A stretch of 64,000 bases of DNA from Microbacterium sp. 4R-513 (GTDB lineage: Bacteria; Actinomycetota; Actinomycetes; Actinomycetales; Microbacteriaceae): positions 3,472,001 to 3,536,000 of the forward strand of contig NZ_CP049256.1 of assembly GCF_011046485.1 (NCBI RefSeq), written 5' to 3'. Position numbers and translations under genes: made by a program. How positions within the stretch are numbered: position 1 is the first letter of the stretch; every line of letters starts with the position of its first letter. Shown here piece after piece: positions 1 through 8,331 of this stretch. The notes beneath the pieces were generated by a model. The model was not told the origin of the DNA. It did no database searches and worked only from the letters and a program-made list of their open reading frames with translations.

Positions 1-444
1 CCCGACCTGCCCATCGAGCGGCGTCTCGCCCTGATCGCTGCCGGGCTCCGCGCCGTGATGGACGAGCATCACCCGCACGTCGTGGCAGTGGAGCGGGTGT
101 TCGCCCAGCAGAACCGCGGCACCGTCATGGGCACGGCCCAGGCGAGCGGCATCGCGCTGCTGCTCGCCGGGGAGCGGGGCCTCACGGCAGCGACCCACAC
201 TCCCAGCGAGGTCAAAGCCGCGATCACGGGCTACGGCAATGCCGACAAGCGGCAGGTGCAGACGATGGTGGCCCGCATCCTGCGCCTCGACGACCTCCCC
301 AAGCCCGCCGACGCCGCTGACGCCCTGGCCCTCGCGCTCTGCCACGCGTGGCGGTCGGGCACCGCCCCGGTGACACCCCCGGCGGGCGGCTTGACACCCG
401 CTCAGCGGGCGTGGGCCCAGGCCGAGCGCGTCGCTCGCCGCTGA
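1..444 (+). CDS. ruvC: Crossover junction endodeoxyribonuclease RuvC (5' end outside window)
   Basis: RuvC cuts Holliday junctions moved by the RuvAB motor during recombinational repair. The reading frame is open from base 1, so the N-terminus, with the first catalytic Asp, lies upstream of the window. Visible family features are AVERVFAQQN, carrying the second catalytic acid, the G-T-A-Q-A-S-G stretch, and the C-terminal PADAADALALALCHAW segment with the last acidic residues. The visible 147 residues plus about 40 missing ones fit the usual length. It is followed 51 bp later by ruvA, the normal order. Identification is firm; only the start is unknown. Confidence 0.95.
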   Translation, partial: PDLPIERRLALIAAGLRAVMDEHHPHVVAVERVFAQQNRGTVMGTAQASGIALLLAGERGLTAATHTPSEVKAAITGYGNADKRQVQTMVARILRLDDLPKPADAADALALALCHAWRSGTAPVTPPAGGLTPAQRAWAQAERVARR

Positions 445-495
445 CCCGTGCGTGTCGGTCGAACAAAAGTCCGAAGGCGTCTTTAGGCTCGGAGG

Positions 496-1080
496 ATGAT
501 CTCCTCTCTGCGCGGACGCGTCGTGCACGCGGATGCCGACTCCGTCGTCGTCGAGATGGGGGGCTTCGGGCTCTCCGTCGCCGTGACGCCGCAGGTGGCC
601 CGCGCGGTGCACCTGGGCGACGAGCTGCAGCTGCACACGAGCCTCATCGTCCGCGAGGACGCCCTCTCGCTCTTCGGCTTCGAGTCACGTGACGAGCTCT
701 CCGTCTTCACGCTGCTCCTCGGCGTCACGGGCGTCGGCCCCAAGTCCGCGCTCGGCGTGCTCTCGACGCTCACGGTCGACCAGATCGCCGCGGCCGTCGC
801 GGCCGACGACGACGCCCCCTTCCGGCGCGTCTCGGGCATCGGCCCGAAGACCGCAAAGCTCATCGTGGTGCAGCTCGCCGGCAAGCTCGCGCCGCCTCGT
901 CCCGCCTTCTCTTCGGGGACGGATGCCTCGCCCGCCGTCTCGGCGCAGGTCGCGCAGGCTCTCATCGGCCTCGGCTGGTCCGAGCGCACCGCGGCGGAAG
1001 CCGTGGCATCCGTCGCCGACGAGGCGTCCGCAACCGACCGCGCGTCCGTCCAGGCGCTGCTGCAAAGCGCCACCCCATGA
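496..1080 (+). CDS. ruvA: Holliday junction branch migration protein RuvA
   Basis: RuvA is the junction-binding subunit of the RuvAB motor. The 194-residue product begins MISSLRGRVVHADADSVVVE, typical of the N-terminal OB fold. Two helix-hairpin-helix motifs follow, VTGVGPKSALGVL near residue 76 and VSGIGPKTAKLIV near 111, and then the C-terminal domain III that contacts RuvB. The ATG at 496 is the only good start. The last residues, after SVQALL, read QSATP and do not look like the usual family ending. The reading frame may therefore run into the AT-rich block that follows, with the native last residues lost. No ruvB follows, so the partner of domain III is missing here. Confidence 0.93.
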   Translation: MISSLRGRVVHADADSVVVEMGGFGLSVAVTPQVARAVHLGDELQLHTSLIVREDALSLFGFESRDELSVFTLLLGVTGVGPKSALGVLSTLTVDQIAAAVAADDDAPFRRVSGIGPKTAKLIVVQLAGKLAPPRPAFSSGTDASPAVSAQVAQALIGLGWSERTAAEAVASVADEASATDRASVQALLQSATP

Positions 1081-2332
1081 TCATCCGCGCTAAAGCATAA
1101 CTTCTGCCGCGATTTGATCCAGGTGAGAGATGTGGCGAACACATTGCAATCAGAGCACATGCGCGCCCACGTCTCGCGTCGCGAAGCGTCACCGAATGGT
1201 TGCTGCCTGATTTCGCTGATCCGCTGGCTGTCCACCCAGATCAGACATCTTCATCTCCTGGTCTGGCGATATTTCGCATTGTCTTGCTTTAGCCAGAGCG
1301 GCACTTCCATTGTCAAACCAGTTATCCAAAGGCTTTTGGTTATCCCGTGGCATGCTTCCGATTTTACCGCATTGAGTTTCCTTCCACGCCCATAATATTT
1401 GCTTTCACCTGTATTAGCACGCCCAAGCAGAACATGCCTCGCATGAGATTCAGAACACAGCAGCTCATGATGAAAGTAAGTTTCCCTGACATCAGAGACC
1501 CTGAAGATTTTTCCAAAGCAGTTTATGCGTTTTAAAAATGATGTCTGAAGTTTCGCTCCTCGTAGGAATCAGGCCTCTGTAGGTAATGTCGCTTCAGGCT
1601 TGCTCACACCTCAGGTTCTAGTATCAAAGCAGCTTCAGAGCGATTTGTCTGCTCGCGCTCGCTGTTTGAGCTTCACGTTCCTCGCCACGCTCATGGTCTC
1701 GAGATCTTCTGAGTGGCATCCAGGTGGCGGTCCAGAGCTTCACCTTATGATTCTTTTATTGCCCAGCACCAGCACAGCGGCAATGGCGCATTGATACACG
1801 CGCCCGCTTTTTTCTTCCCGTCCATGACGATGTCTGAATGTAATTCCAATCAGAATCGATATCTAACAATGACGCACTCCATATTCAAAATGATAATCCA
1901 GAGGTAGTTTCAAAGCATTTGATGATCACAGCGTTGAGGAGCGCCGATTGATTTATTCGTCGTGATCTTATTTCGCATTCTGGTTTTTTTACGCGCTTCA
2001 ACATGAACCAGAAGTTATATTAAACGTAAGAATACATGACGGTCAGAGATCGATAATATGGTCCAGGACCACTTTACAGTTTTAAATTTCCAAAGAAGAA
2101 ACATAATCATAAGGTTTGACTGAGGTGGTCCTCCTTCGATACTCTCACATAACACTTCTGTAAATATGGTTTTGATCATTCTTCGCTTTTCCGACCCCTG
2201 CGCTCCATCGTTTTCTTTGTTTTTTTTTTCGCGTTCGCCGCGTTTTTTCTTTTTTCCGCAATTTTTTCTTCCTCCTGGCGCCATATCGCGTTGCGCGTCT
2301 CCGCCAAATGATTACGTTTACGATGCTGACCC
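1066..2332. other. AT-rich foreign-looking block in place of ruvB and the yajC start
   Basis: About 1.27 kb without a credible gene. Both sides are near 70-75% G+C (45 of 60 bases at 721-780), while here I count 36 of 60 at 1141-1200, 20 of 60 at 1861-1920 and 23 of 60 at 2041-2100. The longest open frames are about 100 codons, overlap each other in several frames, lack ribosome-binding sites and resemble no family I know. There is a run of ten T at 2220-2229 inside a T-rich tract. I see no terminal inverted repeats, target duplication, transposase, tRNA or att-like sequence. The block sits exactly where ruvB and the first part of yajC should be and is about as long as the missing DNA. Borders are approximate: left between 1063 and 1095, right near 2330. 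An assembly or sequence artefact is the leading explanation; true replacement is possible but would remove ruvB. Confidence 0.85.
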
Positions 2333-2584
2333 AAGCCGACGGTCGAGATCGCCCCGGGCGTCCAGATCAAGGTCCACAGCCAGGCGATCCTGCGGGTCGT
2401 CGACCCCAGCACGGGCGCCGTGACCGAGGACGACTTGATCGAGGCCGAGGCGAGCGAGGCCGAGTACATCGCCGGCGTCGCGAACGGCGGCATCAGCTCC
2501 ATCAGCGACGACCAGGCCGCTCAGACGAAGTCGACGGTCGACCCCGACCTCGACGGCGACACGGACACCAAGCCCAAGGCCTGA
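2333..2584 (+). pseudogene. yajC: YajC C-terminal remnant (preprotein translocase accessory subunit)
   Basis: The frame ending at the TGA 2582-2584 encodes KPTVEIAPGVQIKVHSQAIL and then an acidic, Asp-rich tail. This matches the back half of YajC, the small membrane protein of the SecDF-YajC complex, and its place just before secD is the usual one. An in-frame TGA at 2327-2329 and the AT-rich block cut it off, so the start codon, the membrane helix and roughly the first 50 residues are missing. An overlapping frame starting ATG at 2308 is not yajC. The remnant has no visible start or ribosome-binding site and is probably not expressed as drawn. Confidence 0.85.
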
Positions 2585-2624
2585 CCCTCCGCCCCTCTCC
2601 GGGCACTCCAGAAAGCTGACCCTC

Positions 2625-4379
2625 GTGGCCACATCCACTCCCGTCCGTCATGCCTGGCGCGCACTGATCGGCCTCGTCGCCATCATCGCCGTGCTGTTCG
2701 GAATCAATGCTCTCGGCGTCTACGTCTTCAAGGCGAGCTCGTGGACCCCTGAGCTCGCCCTCGACCTCCAGGGCGGCACGCAGATCATCCTCGAAGCGCA
2801 GACGGCCGATGGCGCCGATCCGACGCAGGAGCAGATGAATCAGGCGGTGACGATCATCCGTCAGCGCGTCGACGCGTCAGGTGTCGGCGAGGCGGACGTG
2901 ACGACCGAGGGCGGCAAGAACATCGTCGTCCAGATCCCCGGTGAGGCCGACGACGAGACGCGTCAGCGGATCGAGGCGTCCGCCCAGCTGCAGCTGCGGC
3001 CGGTGCTCTTCGCGGGCGCCCCCGCGAACACCTTCGTCGGGCAGGACGGCGCCGAGACGCCGTACCCGACGCCCGACCCGTCCCTTCAGGCGACGCCGAC
3101 CGCGGCGCCGACGAACGCGAGCGACCCGGCCTGGATCACGCCGGCCCTGCAGGCGGAGTTCCAGGCGTACGACTGCGGCAGCGACGCGAACGACCCGGCC
3201 AGCGAGCCGACCGACGAGCCGCTCATCACGTGCGACACCGACGGCACGGTCAAGTACATCCTCGGGCCTGTCGAGCTCGACGGCTCGTCGATCGCCGACG
3301 CGACGTACGGCCTGCAGCAGAACAACGGCGTGTGGGCCGTCAACCTGGTCTTCGACGGCGAGGGCACCGACACCTTCGGCAAGATCAGCCAGCGGCTGTA
3401 CGGCGCTGAGTCGCCGCTCGACCAGTTCGCCTTCGTCCTCGACGGCTACGTGCTCTCCGCTCCGGCGATGCAGGGTGTGATCCTCGACGGAAAGCCGAGC
3501 ATCACCGGCAACTTCACGCAGGAGTCGGCCAAGACCCTCGCCGACCAGCTGAAGTACGGCGCGCTGCCCCTGAGCTTCAAGGTCGTCAGCTCCGACACGA
3601 TCTCGGCGACCCTGGGCTCGCAGCAGCTCGCGATCGGCCTCATCGCCGGCCTCATCGGCCTCGCGCTCGTCGCCATCTACTCGCTCATCGTCTACCGAGC
3701 CCTCGGGTTCGTGATCATCGCGTCACTGATCGTGATGGGCGTGCTGACCTACATCACCATCTGCATCCTCGCCTGGCGCATGGGCTTCCGCCTGTCGCTC
3801 GCCGGTGTCGCGGGTCTGATCGTGTCGATCGGCTTCACAGCCGACTCGTTCATCGTGTACTTCGAGCGCATCCGAGACGAGCTGCGAGACGGCAAGTCGA
3901 TCACCGGCGCAGTCGAGGACGGCTGGGGACGTGCGAAGCGCACGATCTACATCTCGAAGTCGATCAACATCCTGGCGGCCGTCGTGCTGTACATCCTCGC
4001 CGACGCCACGGTGAAGGGCTTCGCCTTCACGCTGGGTCTCACGACCGTCATCGACGTCCTGATCTTCATCCTCTTCACGCACCCCGTGATGCAGCTGCTC
4101 GCCCGCACCAAGTTCTTCGGGTCGGGGCACCGCCTCTCCGGCATGGACCCCGAGGCGCTCGGTGCCGTGTACCGCGGCCGCGCGCAGTTCCGGACCCCCG
4201 TCACGACCGGCCCCGCAACGCAGGCCGCGCGCCGCAACGCGCGCTCCCGTGGCGAGGCCGAGCGCCGGCAGACGATCGCCGAGCGCAAGCAGGCGGAGCT
4301 CGCGGCATCCGAGCGCCCGAAGACCAGCACGGCCGTCAAGGAGAAACCCGGCACGACCGGCAAGGAGGGAGACGACTGA
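2625..4379 (+). CDS. secD: Protein translocase subunit SecD
   Basis: SecD works with SecF as a proton-driven membrane complex that helps pull secreted proteins through SecYEG. The 584-residue protein has an N-terminal membrane helix at about 11-33, the conserved ALDLQGGTQII motif at 45-55, a large extracytoplasmic domain with a Thr/Pro/Ala-rich insert around 145-165, and a bundle of five membrane helices at about 345-530. A basic Arg/Lys-rich cytoplasmic tail follows. It starts with GTG at 2625. The stop overlaps the secF start by one base, so the two are cotranslated. The gene looks intact although yajC upstream is broken. Confidence 0.96.
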   Translation: MATSTPVRHAWRALIGLVAIIAVLFGINALGVYVFKASSWTPELALDLQGGTQIILEAQTADGADPTQEQMNQAVTIIRQRVDASGVGEADVTTEGGKNIVVQIPGEADDETRQRIEASAQLQLRPVLFAGAPANTFVGQDGAETPYPTPDPSLQATPTAAPTNASDPAWITPALQAEFQAYDCGSDANDPASEPTDEPLITCDTDGTVKYILGPVELDGSSIADATYGLQQNNGVWAVNLVFDGEGTDTFGKISQRLYGAESPLDQFAFVLDGYVLSAPAMQGVILDGKPSITGNFTQESAKTLADQLKYGALPLSFKVVSSDTISATLGSQQLAIGLIAGLIGLALVAIYSLIVYRALGFVIIASLIVMGVLTYITICILAWRMGFRLSLAGVAGLIVSIGFTADSFIVYFERIRDELRDGKSITGAVEDGWGRAKRTIYISKSINILAAVVLYILADATVKGFAFTLGLTTVIDVLIFILFTHPVMQLLARTKFFGSGHRLSGMDPEALGAVYRGRAQFRTPVTTGPATQAARRNARSRGEAERRQTIAERKQAELAASERPKTSTAVKEKPGTTGKEGDD

Positions 4380-5368
4380 TGCGCTCCATGAATCAGCTCG
4401 GCAACGACCTCTACACCGGCAAGACGTCCTTCCCGTTCGTCGGGCGCCGACGCCTGTGGTTCATCATCGCCGCGGCCCTCGTGCTCGGCTCGGTGCTCGT
4501 GCCGCTGTTCCGCCCGATCCAGTTCTCGATCGAGTTCACCGGCGGCTCGCAGTTCACCGTCTCCGGTGTGAGCAGTACCGACCAGAAGACGGCTGAGGAT
4601 GCCGTCCACTCGGTCGTTCCGGATGCCGCGACGAAGGTCACGACGATCGGGTCCGACACGATCCGCGTCCAGACCGACCAGATGACCTCGCAAGAGACGC
4701 GTCAGGTGACGACGGCACTGGCCGAGGCCTACAACGTGCCCGAGAGCGAGGTCACTGCCTCGTTCATCGGACCCAGCTGGGGCGCCGACGTCACGCGTCA
4801 GTCCCTGTGGGGCCTCGCGATCTTCCTGGCGCTGACCTTCATCATCCTCGGGCTCTACTTCCGGACGTGGAAGATGTCGGCCGCCGCCATCATCGGCCTC
4901 GTAGACGTGCTCATCATCACGATCGGCGTGTACGCGCTGTTCGGCTTCGAGATCTCGCCGGCCGCCGTCATCGGCTTCCTGACGATCCTGTCCTACGCGC
5001 TGTACGACACGACCGTCGTGTTCGACAAGATCAGGGAGAACACGAGCGAGGACGGCGAAGTCTCCGGGCGCACCTTCGGCGAGTCGGTGAACCTCGCGGT
5101 CAACCAGACGCTCGTGCGCTCGATCAACACGACAGTCGTCGCGATCCTGCCGACCGGCGCGATCCTGTTCATCGGCGCCCTGTGGCTCGGTGCGCAGACG
5201 CTGACCGACATCTCGCTGTCGATCTTCGTGGGAACGATCGTGGCGGCGTACTCGACGATCTTCGTCGCGGCACCTCTGTACTCGCTCCTGCGCGAGAACG
5301 AGCCCGCCATCAAGGCGCGCGACGAGCGCGTCCTCGCGGCCCGCGAGCGGGCGGTGGTCCCGGCCTGA
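4379..5368 (+). CDS. secF: Protein translocase subunit SecF
   Basis: SecF is the partner of SecD in the SecDF complex. The 329-residue product has a first membrane helix at about 25-43, the conserved FTGGSQF motif near residue 53, an extracytoplasmic domain, and five more membrane helices from about 140 to 305. Its length is normal. The ATG shares its A with the secD stop codon (TGATG), giving tight translational coupling. The C-terminal tail is short and rich in Arg/Glu. The next gene, relA, has its own promoter-like sequence and an inverted repeat 16 bp after the secF stop. Confidence 0.96.
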   Translation: MRSMNQLGNDLYTGKTSFPFVGRRRLWFIIAAALVLGSVLVPLFRPIQFSIEFTGGSQFTVSGVSSTDQKTAEDAVHSVVPDAATKVTTIGSDTIRVQTDQMTSQETRQVTTALAEAYNVPESEVTASFIGPSWGADVTRQSLWGLAIFLALTFIILGLYFRTWKMSAAAIIGLVDVLIITIGVYALFGFEISPAAVIGFLTILSYALYDTTVVFDKIRENTSEDGEVSGRTFGESVNLAVNQTLVRSINTTVVAILPTGAILFIGALWLGAQTLTDISLSIFVGTIVAAYSTIFVAAPLYSLLRENEPAIKARDERVLAARERAVVPA

Positions 5369-5383
5369 CGGCTCCGAGCAGGA

Positions 5384-5419
5384 CCTCCGCTGGCGTAGGA
5401 TTGACGAATCCAGCGGAGG
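5384..5419 (+). promoter_or_regulatory. relA control region: inverted repeat around a -10 box and the SD
   Basis: CCTCCGCTGG at 5384-5393 and CCAGCGGAGG at 5410-5419 are a perfect 10-bp inverted repeat separated by 16 bp. The spacer holds TAGGAT (5396-5401), a good actinobacterial -10 box. The right arm contains part of the relA ribosome-binding site (GGAGGGGAG, 5415-5423). As DNA it could be an operator over the promoter. As RNA, read-through transcripts from secF could fold and hide the relA SD, while transcripts starting near 5408 could not. The arms are plain in the sequence; the function is inferred. Confidence 0.55.
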
Positions 5420-5432
5420 GGAGACGATCGGT

Positions 5433-7694
5433 ATGACCGAGACCGTCCCCTCGTCTGCCACGACCCAGCAGACGTCCTCGCTCCGACGGCTCGTTCCGCG
5501 GATCTTCTCGCGATCGGCGCGTCGCGACGACGTCGAGCAGCTTCTCCGGACGGTGCGCACGCACCATCCGAAGGGCGATCTCTCGATCGTCGAGCGCGCC
5601 TACACCGTCGCCGAGCGCGCGCACTCCGGACAGGTCCGGCAGAGCGGTGAGCCCTACATCACCCACCCGCTCGCCGTCGCCCAGATCCTCGCCGACCTCG
5701 GGCTCGGGCCGCGGGCGATCGCTGCCGCGCTCCTGCACGACACCGTCGAAGACACCGACTATTCGCTCGACCAGCTGACCGCCGACTTCGGCGACGAGGT
5801 CGCGATGCTCGTCGACGGCGTGACGAAGCTCGACAAGGTCAAGTACGGCGAGAGCGCGCAGGCCGAGACGGTCCGCAAGATGATCGTCGCGATGTCGCGC
5901 GACATCCGCGTGCTGCTCATCAAGCTCGCCGACCGCCTGCACAACGCGCGCACGTGGGGCTTCGTCCCGCCGCACAAGGCGCAGAAGAAGGCGACCGAGA
6001 CACTCGAGATCTACGCGCCGCTCGCGCATCGGCTCGGCATCCAGACCATCAAGTCGGAGCTGGAAGACCTCTCGTTCGCCGTCCTGCATCCCAAGCTCTA
6101 CGCCGAGATCGAGAGCCTCGTGCGCCAGCGGACGCCGCAGCGCGAGCAGTACGTCCAGAACGTCATCGCCGCCGTCGACGCCGACCTGCGCGAGCTGCGG
6201 ATCCGCGGGCGGGTGATGGGGCGGCCCAAGCAGCTGTACTCGGTGTACCAGAAGATGGTCGTGCGCGGTCGCGAGTTCGACGACATCTACGACCTCATCG
6301 GCATCCGCGTGCTCGTGGGCAGCGTCCGCGACTGCTACGCCGTCCTCGGCGCGATCCATGCGCGCTGGACGCCGCTTCCCGGCCGCTTCAAGGACTACAT
6401 CGCGACGCCGAAGTTCAACCTCTACCAGTCGCTGCACACGACGGTGATCGGACCGGGCGGCCGCACCGTCGAGATCCAGATCCGCACGAACGAGATGCAC
6501 CAGCAGGCGGAGTACGGTGTCGCCGCGCACTGGAAGTACAAGGAGCAGCTGGCCGGCGGCAAGCCCGATTCGAAGTCGGTCGACGCCGACATGGCGTGGC
6601 TCGCGCACATCTCCGACTGGCAGGCCGAGACCGCCGACCCGGGGGAGTTCCTCGACTCCCTCCGCTTCGAGATCGGCGCGAAAGAGGTCTACGTCTTCAC
6701 CCCCAAGGGGCGCGTGATCGGGCTGCCCGCAGGCGCCACCCCGGTCGACTTCGCGTACGCCGTGCACACCGAGATCGGTCACCGCACAATGGGCGCGAAG
6801 GTCAACGGCCGCCTCGTGCCGCTCGAGTCGGAGCTCAAGAGCGGCGATGTCGTCGAGGTCTTCACCTCCAAGAATCCGGATGCCGGGCCGAGCCAGGATT
6901 GGCTCGGATTCGTCAAGAGCACCCGCGCGCGCAGCAAGATCCGCGGCTGGTTCACGAAGGAGCGCCGCGAAGAGGCGATCGAGCAGGGCAAGGAGGCCAT
7001 CGCCCGCGCGATGCGCCGGCAGAACCTGCCGCTGCAGCGGCTCATGAACCAGGACTCGTTCGCCGAGGTCGCCCAGCAGCTCCGGTACGAGGACGTCTCG
7101 GCCCTCTACGCCGCCGTCGGCGAAGGCCACGTCTCGACGCAGTCCGTCATCGAGAAGGTGACGGCGCTCGTCGCGGCGAACGACACCACGACCGGGCCGA
7201 TCGATCTGCCGCAGGTGGGGCGCTCGCGCGCACCGCGCGGCGGCGACTCGGGCGTGCTGGTCCGCGGTGCCCCCGACATCCTCGTCAAGCTCGCGAAGTG
7301 CTGCACGCCCGTTCCCGGCGACCAGATCGTGGGCTTCGTGACGCGAGGGAGCGGTGTGTCGGTGCACCGCGGCGACTGCACGAACGTCAAGTCGCTCATG
7401 CAGGATTCCGAGCGCCTCATCGACGTCGAGTGGGCCCCCACGACGAAGAGCGTCTTCCTCGTGCAGATCCAGGTCGAGGCGCTCGACCGGTCGGGTCTGC
7501 TGAGCGACGTCACGCGGGTCCTCAGCGAGCACCACGTCAACATCCTGTCGGCGACGGTCTCGACGACGAACGACCGGCTGGCCCTCAGCCGCTTCGTCTT
7601 CGAGATGGGCGACATCGTGCACCTGGACCGCGTGCTCAACGCCGTGCGCCGCATCGACGCGGTCTACGACGTCTACCGCGTGACTTCGTCCTGA
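5433..7694 (+). CDS. relA: Bifunctional (p)ppGpp synthetase/hydrolase, RelA/SpoT family
   Basis: This long-form Rsh enzyme makes and degrades the alarmone (p)ppGpp in response to amino-acid starvation. Its 753 residues show all expected parts in order: an HD hydrolase domain from about 60 with [16 protein letters not shown] and LLHDTVEDT; the synthetase domain at about 250-365 with [13 protein letters not shown] and [18 protein letters not shown]; a TGS domain starting [20 protein letters not shown] near 419; a zinc-finger/RIS region with KCCTPVPGD near 622; and a C-terminal ACT domain from about 672. Both catalytic halves look intact, so it should be bifunctional, as usual in actinobacteria. 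ATG at 5433 is preceded by GGAGGGGAG. The apt gene often found between secF and relA is absent. Confidence 0.96.
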   Translation: MTETVPSSATTQQTSSLRRLVPRIFSRSARRDDVEQLLRTVRTHHPKGDLSIVERAYTVAERAHSGQVRQSGEPYITHPLAVAQILADLGLGPRAIAAALLHDTVEDTDYSLDQLTADFGDEVAMLVDGVTKLDKVKYGESAQAETVRKMIVAMSRDIRVLLIKLADRLHNARTWGFVPPHKAQKKATETLEIYAPLAHRLGIQTIKSELEDLSFAVLHPKLYAEIESLVRQRTPQREQYVQNVIAAVDADLRELRIRGRVMGRPKQLYSVYQKMVVRGREFDDIYDLIGIRVLVGSVRDCYAVLGAIHARWTPLPGRFKDYIATPKFNLYQSLHTTVIGPGGRTVEIQIRTNEMHQQAEYGVAAHWKYKEQLAGGKPDSKSVDADMAWLAHISDWQAETADPGEFLDSLRFEIGAKEVYVFTPKGRVIGLPAGATPVDFAYAVHTEIGHRTMGAKVNGRLVPLESELKSGDVVEVFTSKNPDAGPSQDWLGFVKSTRARSKIRGWFTKERREEAIEQGKEAIARAMRRQNLPLQRLMNQDSFAEVAQQLRYEDVSALYAAVGEGHVSTQSVIEKVTALVAANDTTTGPIDLPQVGRSRAPRGGDSGVLVRGAPDILVKLAKCCTPVPGDQIVGFVTRGSGVSVHRGDCTNVKSLMQDSERLIDVEWAPTTKSVFLVQIQVEALDRSGLLSDVTRVLSEHHVNILSATVSTTNDRLALSRFVFEMGDIVHLDRVLNAVRRIDAVYDVYRVTSS

Positions 7695-8254
7695 GGCAGC
7701 CGCGCGGCCAGGCCGTGCAGGAAGGCGACGGCCGTCCGCTTGTGAGGGACCGGGCTGCGCTCGTCGAACCACGCGGCCGCCTCGAGCGCCAGCCCCGGGA
7801 AGGCGTCGGAGAAGAGCCGAGCGGCCTCGGCGTATTCGTCGTCGGGCACGCGGGCGAGATCCGCGAGCGTGCGCTGGGGTGACGTGACGAGCACCCCGCC
7901 GATGCGCCACAGGTCGTCGGCGGCGACCTGCGGGTCGCGATAGACCACGCGCCGATCGATCACCTGGTGCACCCGCCACTCCACCGCGCGCTGCACCGTG
8001 TGACGCGCCGGCGGCCCGACGAGGGCGCCGTGCACCCACGCGGCGCTCAGGTGCGTCGCGGCGAGCGTCTCACCCAGGATGCCCCGCAGCGAACCGGCCC
8101 GCAGCGCCATCGTCTCGACCGCATCGGCCGGGATGTAGGCCTCTCCGAGCTCCACGACGTCGCCGTCGAGGCGCGCCGCCGACAGTTCGGCACGGGAGAG
8201 GCGGTCACCCGGGAAGTACAGGAACGGCGAGGTCACAACGGCAGTGTGCCGCAT
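7673..8254 (-). CDS. AbiEi-antitoxin-like hypothetical protein
   Basis: The 193-residue product has the pattern seen in many actinobacterial proteins annotated as type IV toxin-antitoxin AbiEi-family: [15 protein letters not shown] near the middle and [19 protein letters not shown] toward the end. No cognate AbiEii nucleotidyltransferase gene lies beside it, so it should be treated as an orphan of unknown role rather than a proven antitoxin. I prefer the ATG at 8254 because GGAG lies 9 bases ahead of it; an upstream in-frame ATG at 8269 has no such site. Its 3' end overlaps the relA 3' end by 22 bp, tail to tail. Confidence 0.7.
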   Translation of the reverse strand: MRHTAVVTSPFLYFPGDRLSRAELSAARLDGDVVELGEAYIPADAVETMALRAGSLRGILGETLAATHLSAAWVHGALVGPPARHTVQRAVEWRVHQVIDRRVVYRDPQVAADDLWRIGGVLVTSPQRTLADLARVPDDEYAEAARLFSDAFPGLALEAAAWFDERSPVPHKRTAVAFLHGLAARLPQDEVTR

Positions 8255-8331
8255 GGCGGATGGCTCCATCCGACGAAGAGGTGCCCTTGTGGAGAACCTC
8301 TGCCGAACGCGCGGCGCACGCGCCCCGGGGT

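Noticed and set aside
1114..1395. Small open frames in the AT-rich block (up to about 100 codons)
   Set aside because: Overlapping in several frames, no ribosome-binding sites, no known motifs and no codon preference; not called as genes.
1066..2332. Insertion sequence or integrated element
   Set aside because: No transposase, integrase, terminal repeats or target duplication, and ruvB is lost rather than interrupted.
2308..2619. 103-codon frame starting ATG 2308 across the yajC region
   Set aside because: It reads yajC in the wrong frame; the true YajC text is in the frame ending at 2584.
5310..8039. 909-residue open frame on the minus strand
   Set aside because: Antisense to relA with the same shadow composition and no domain.
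7673..8254. Complete AbiE toxin-antitoxin system
   Set aside because: Only an AbiEi-like gene is present; no nucleotidyltransferase toxin gene lies next to it.
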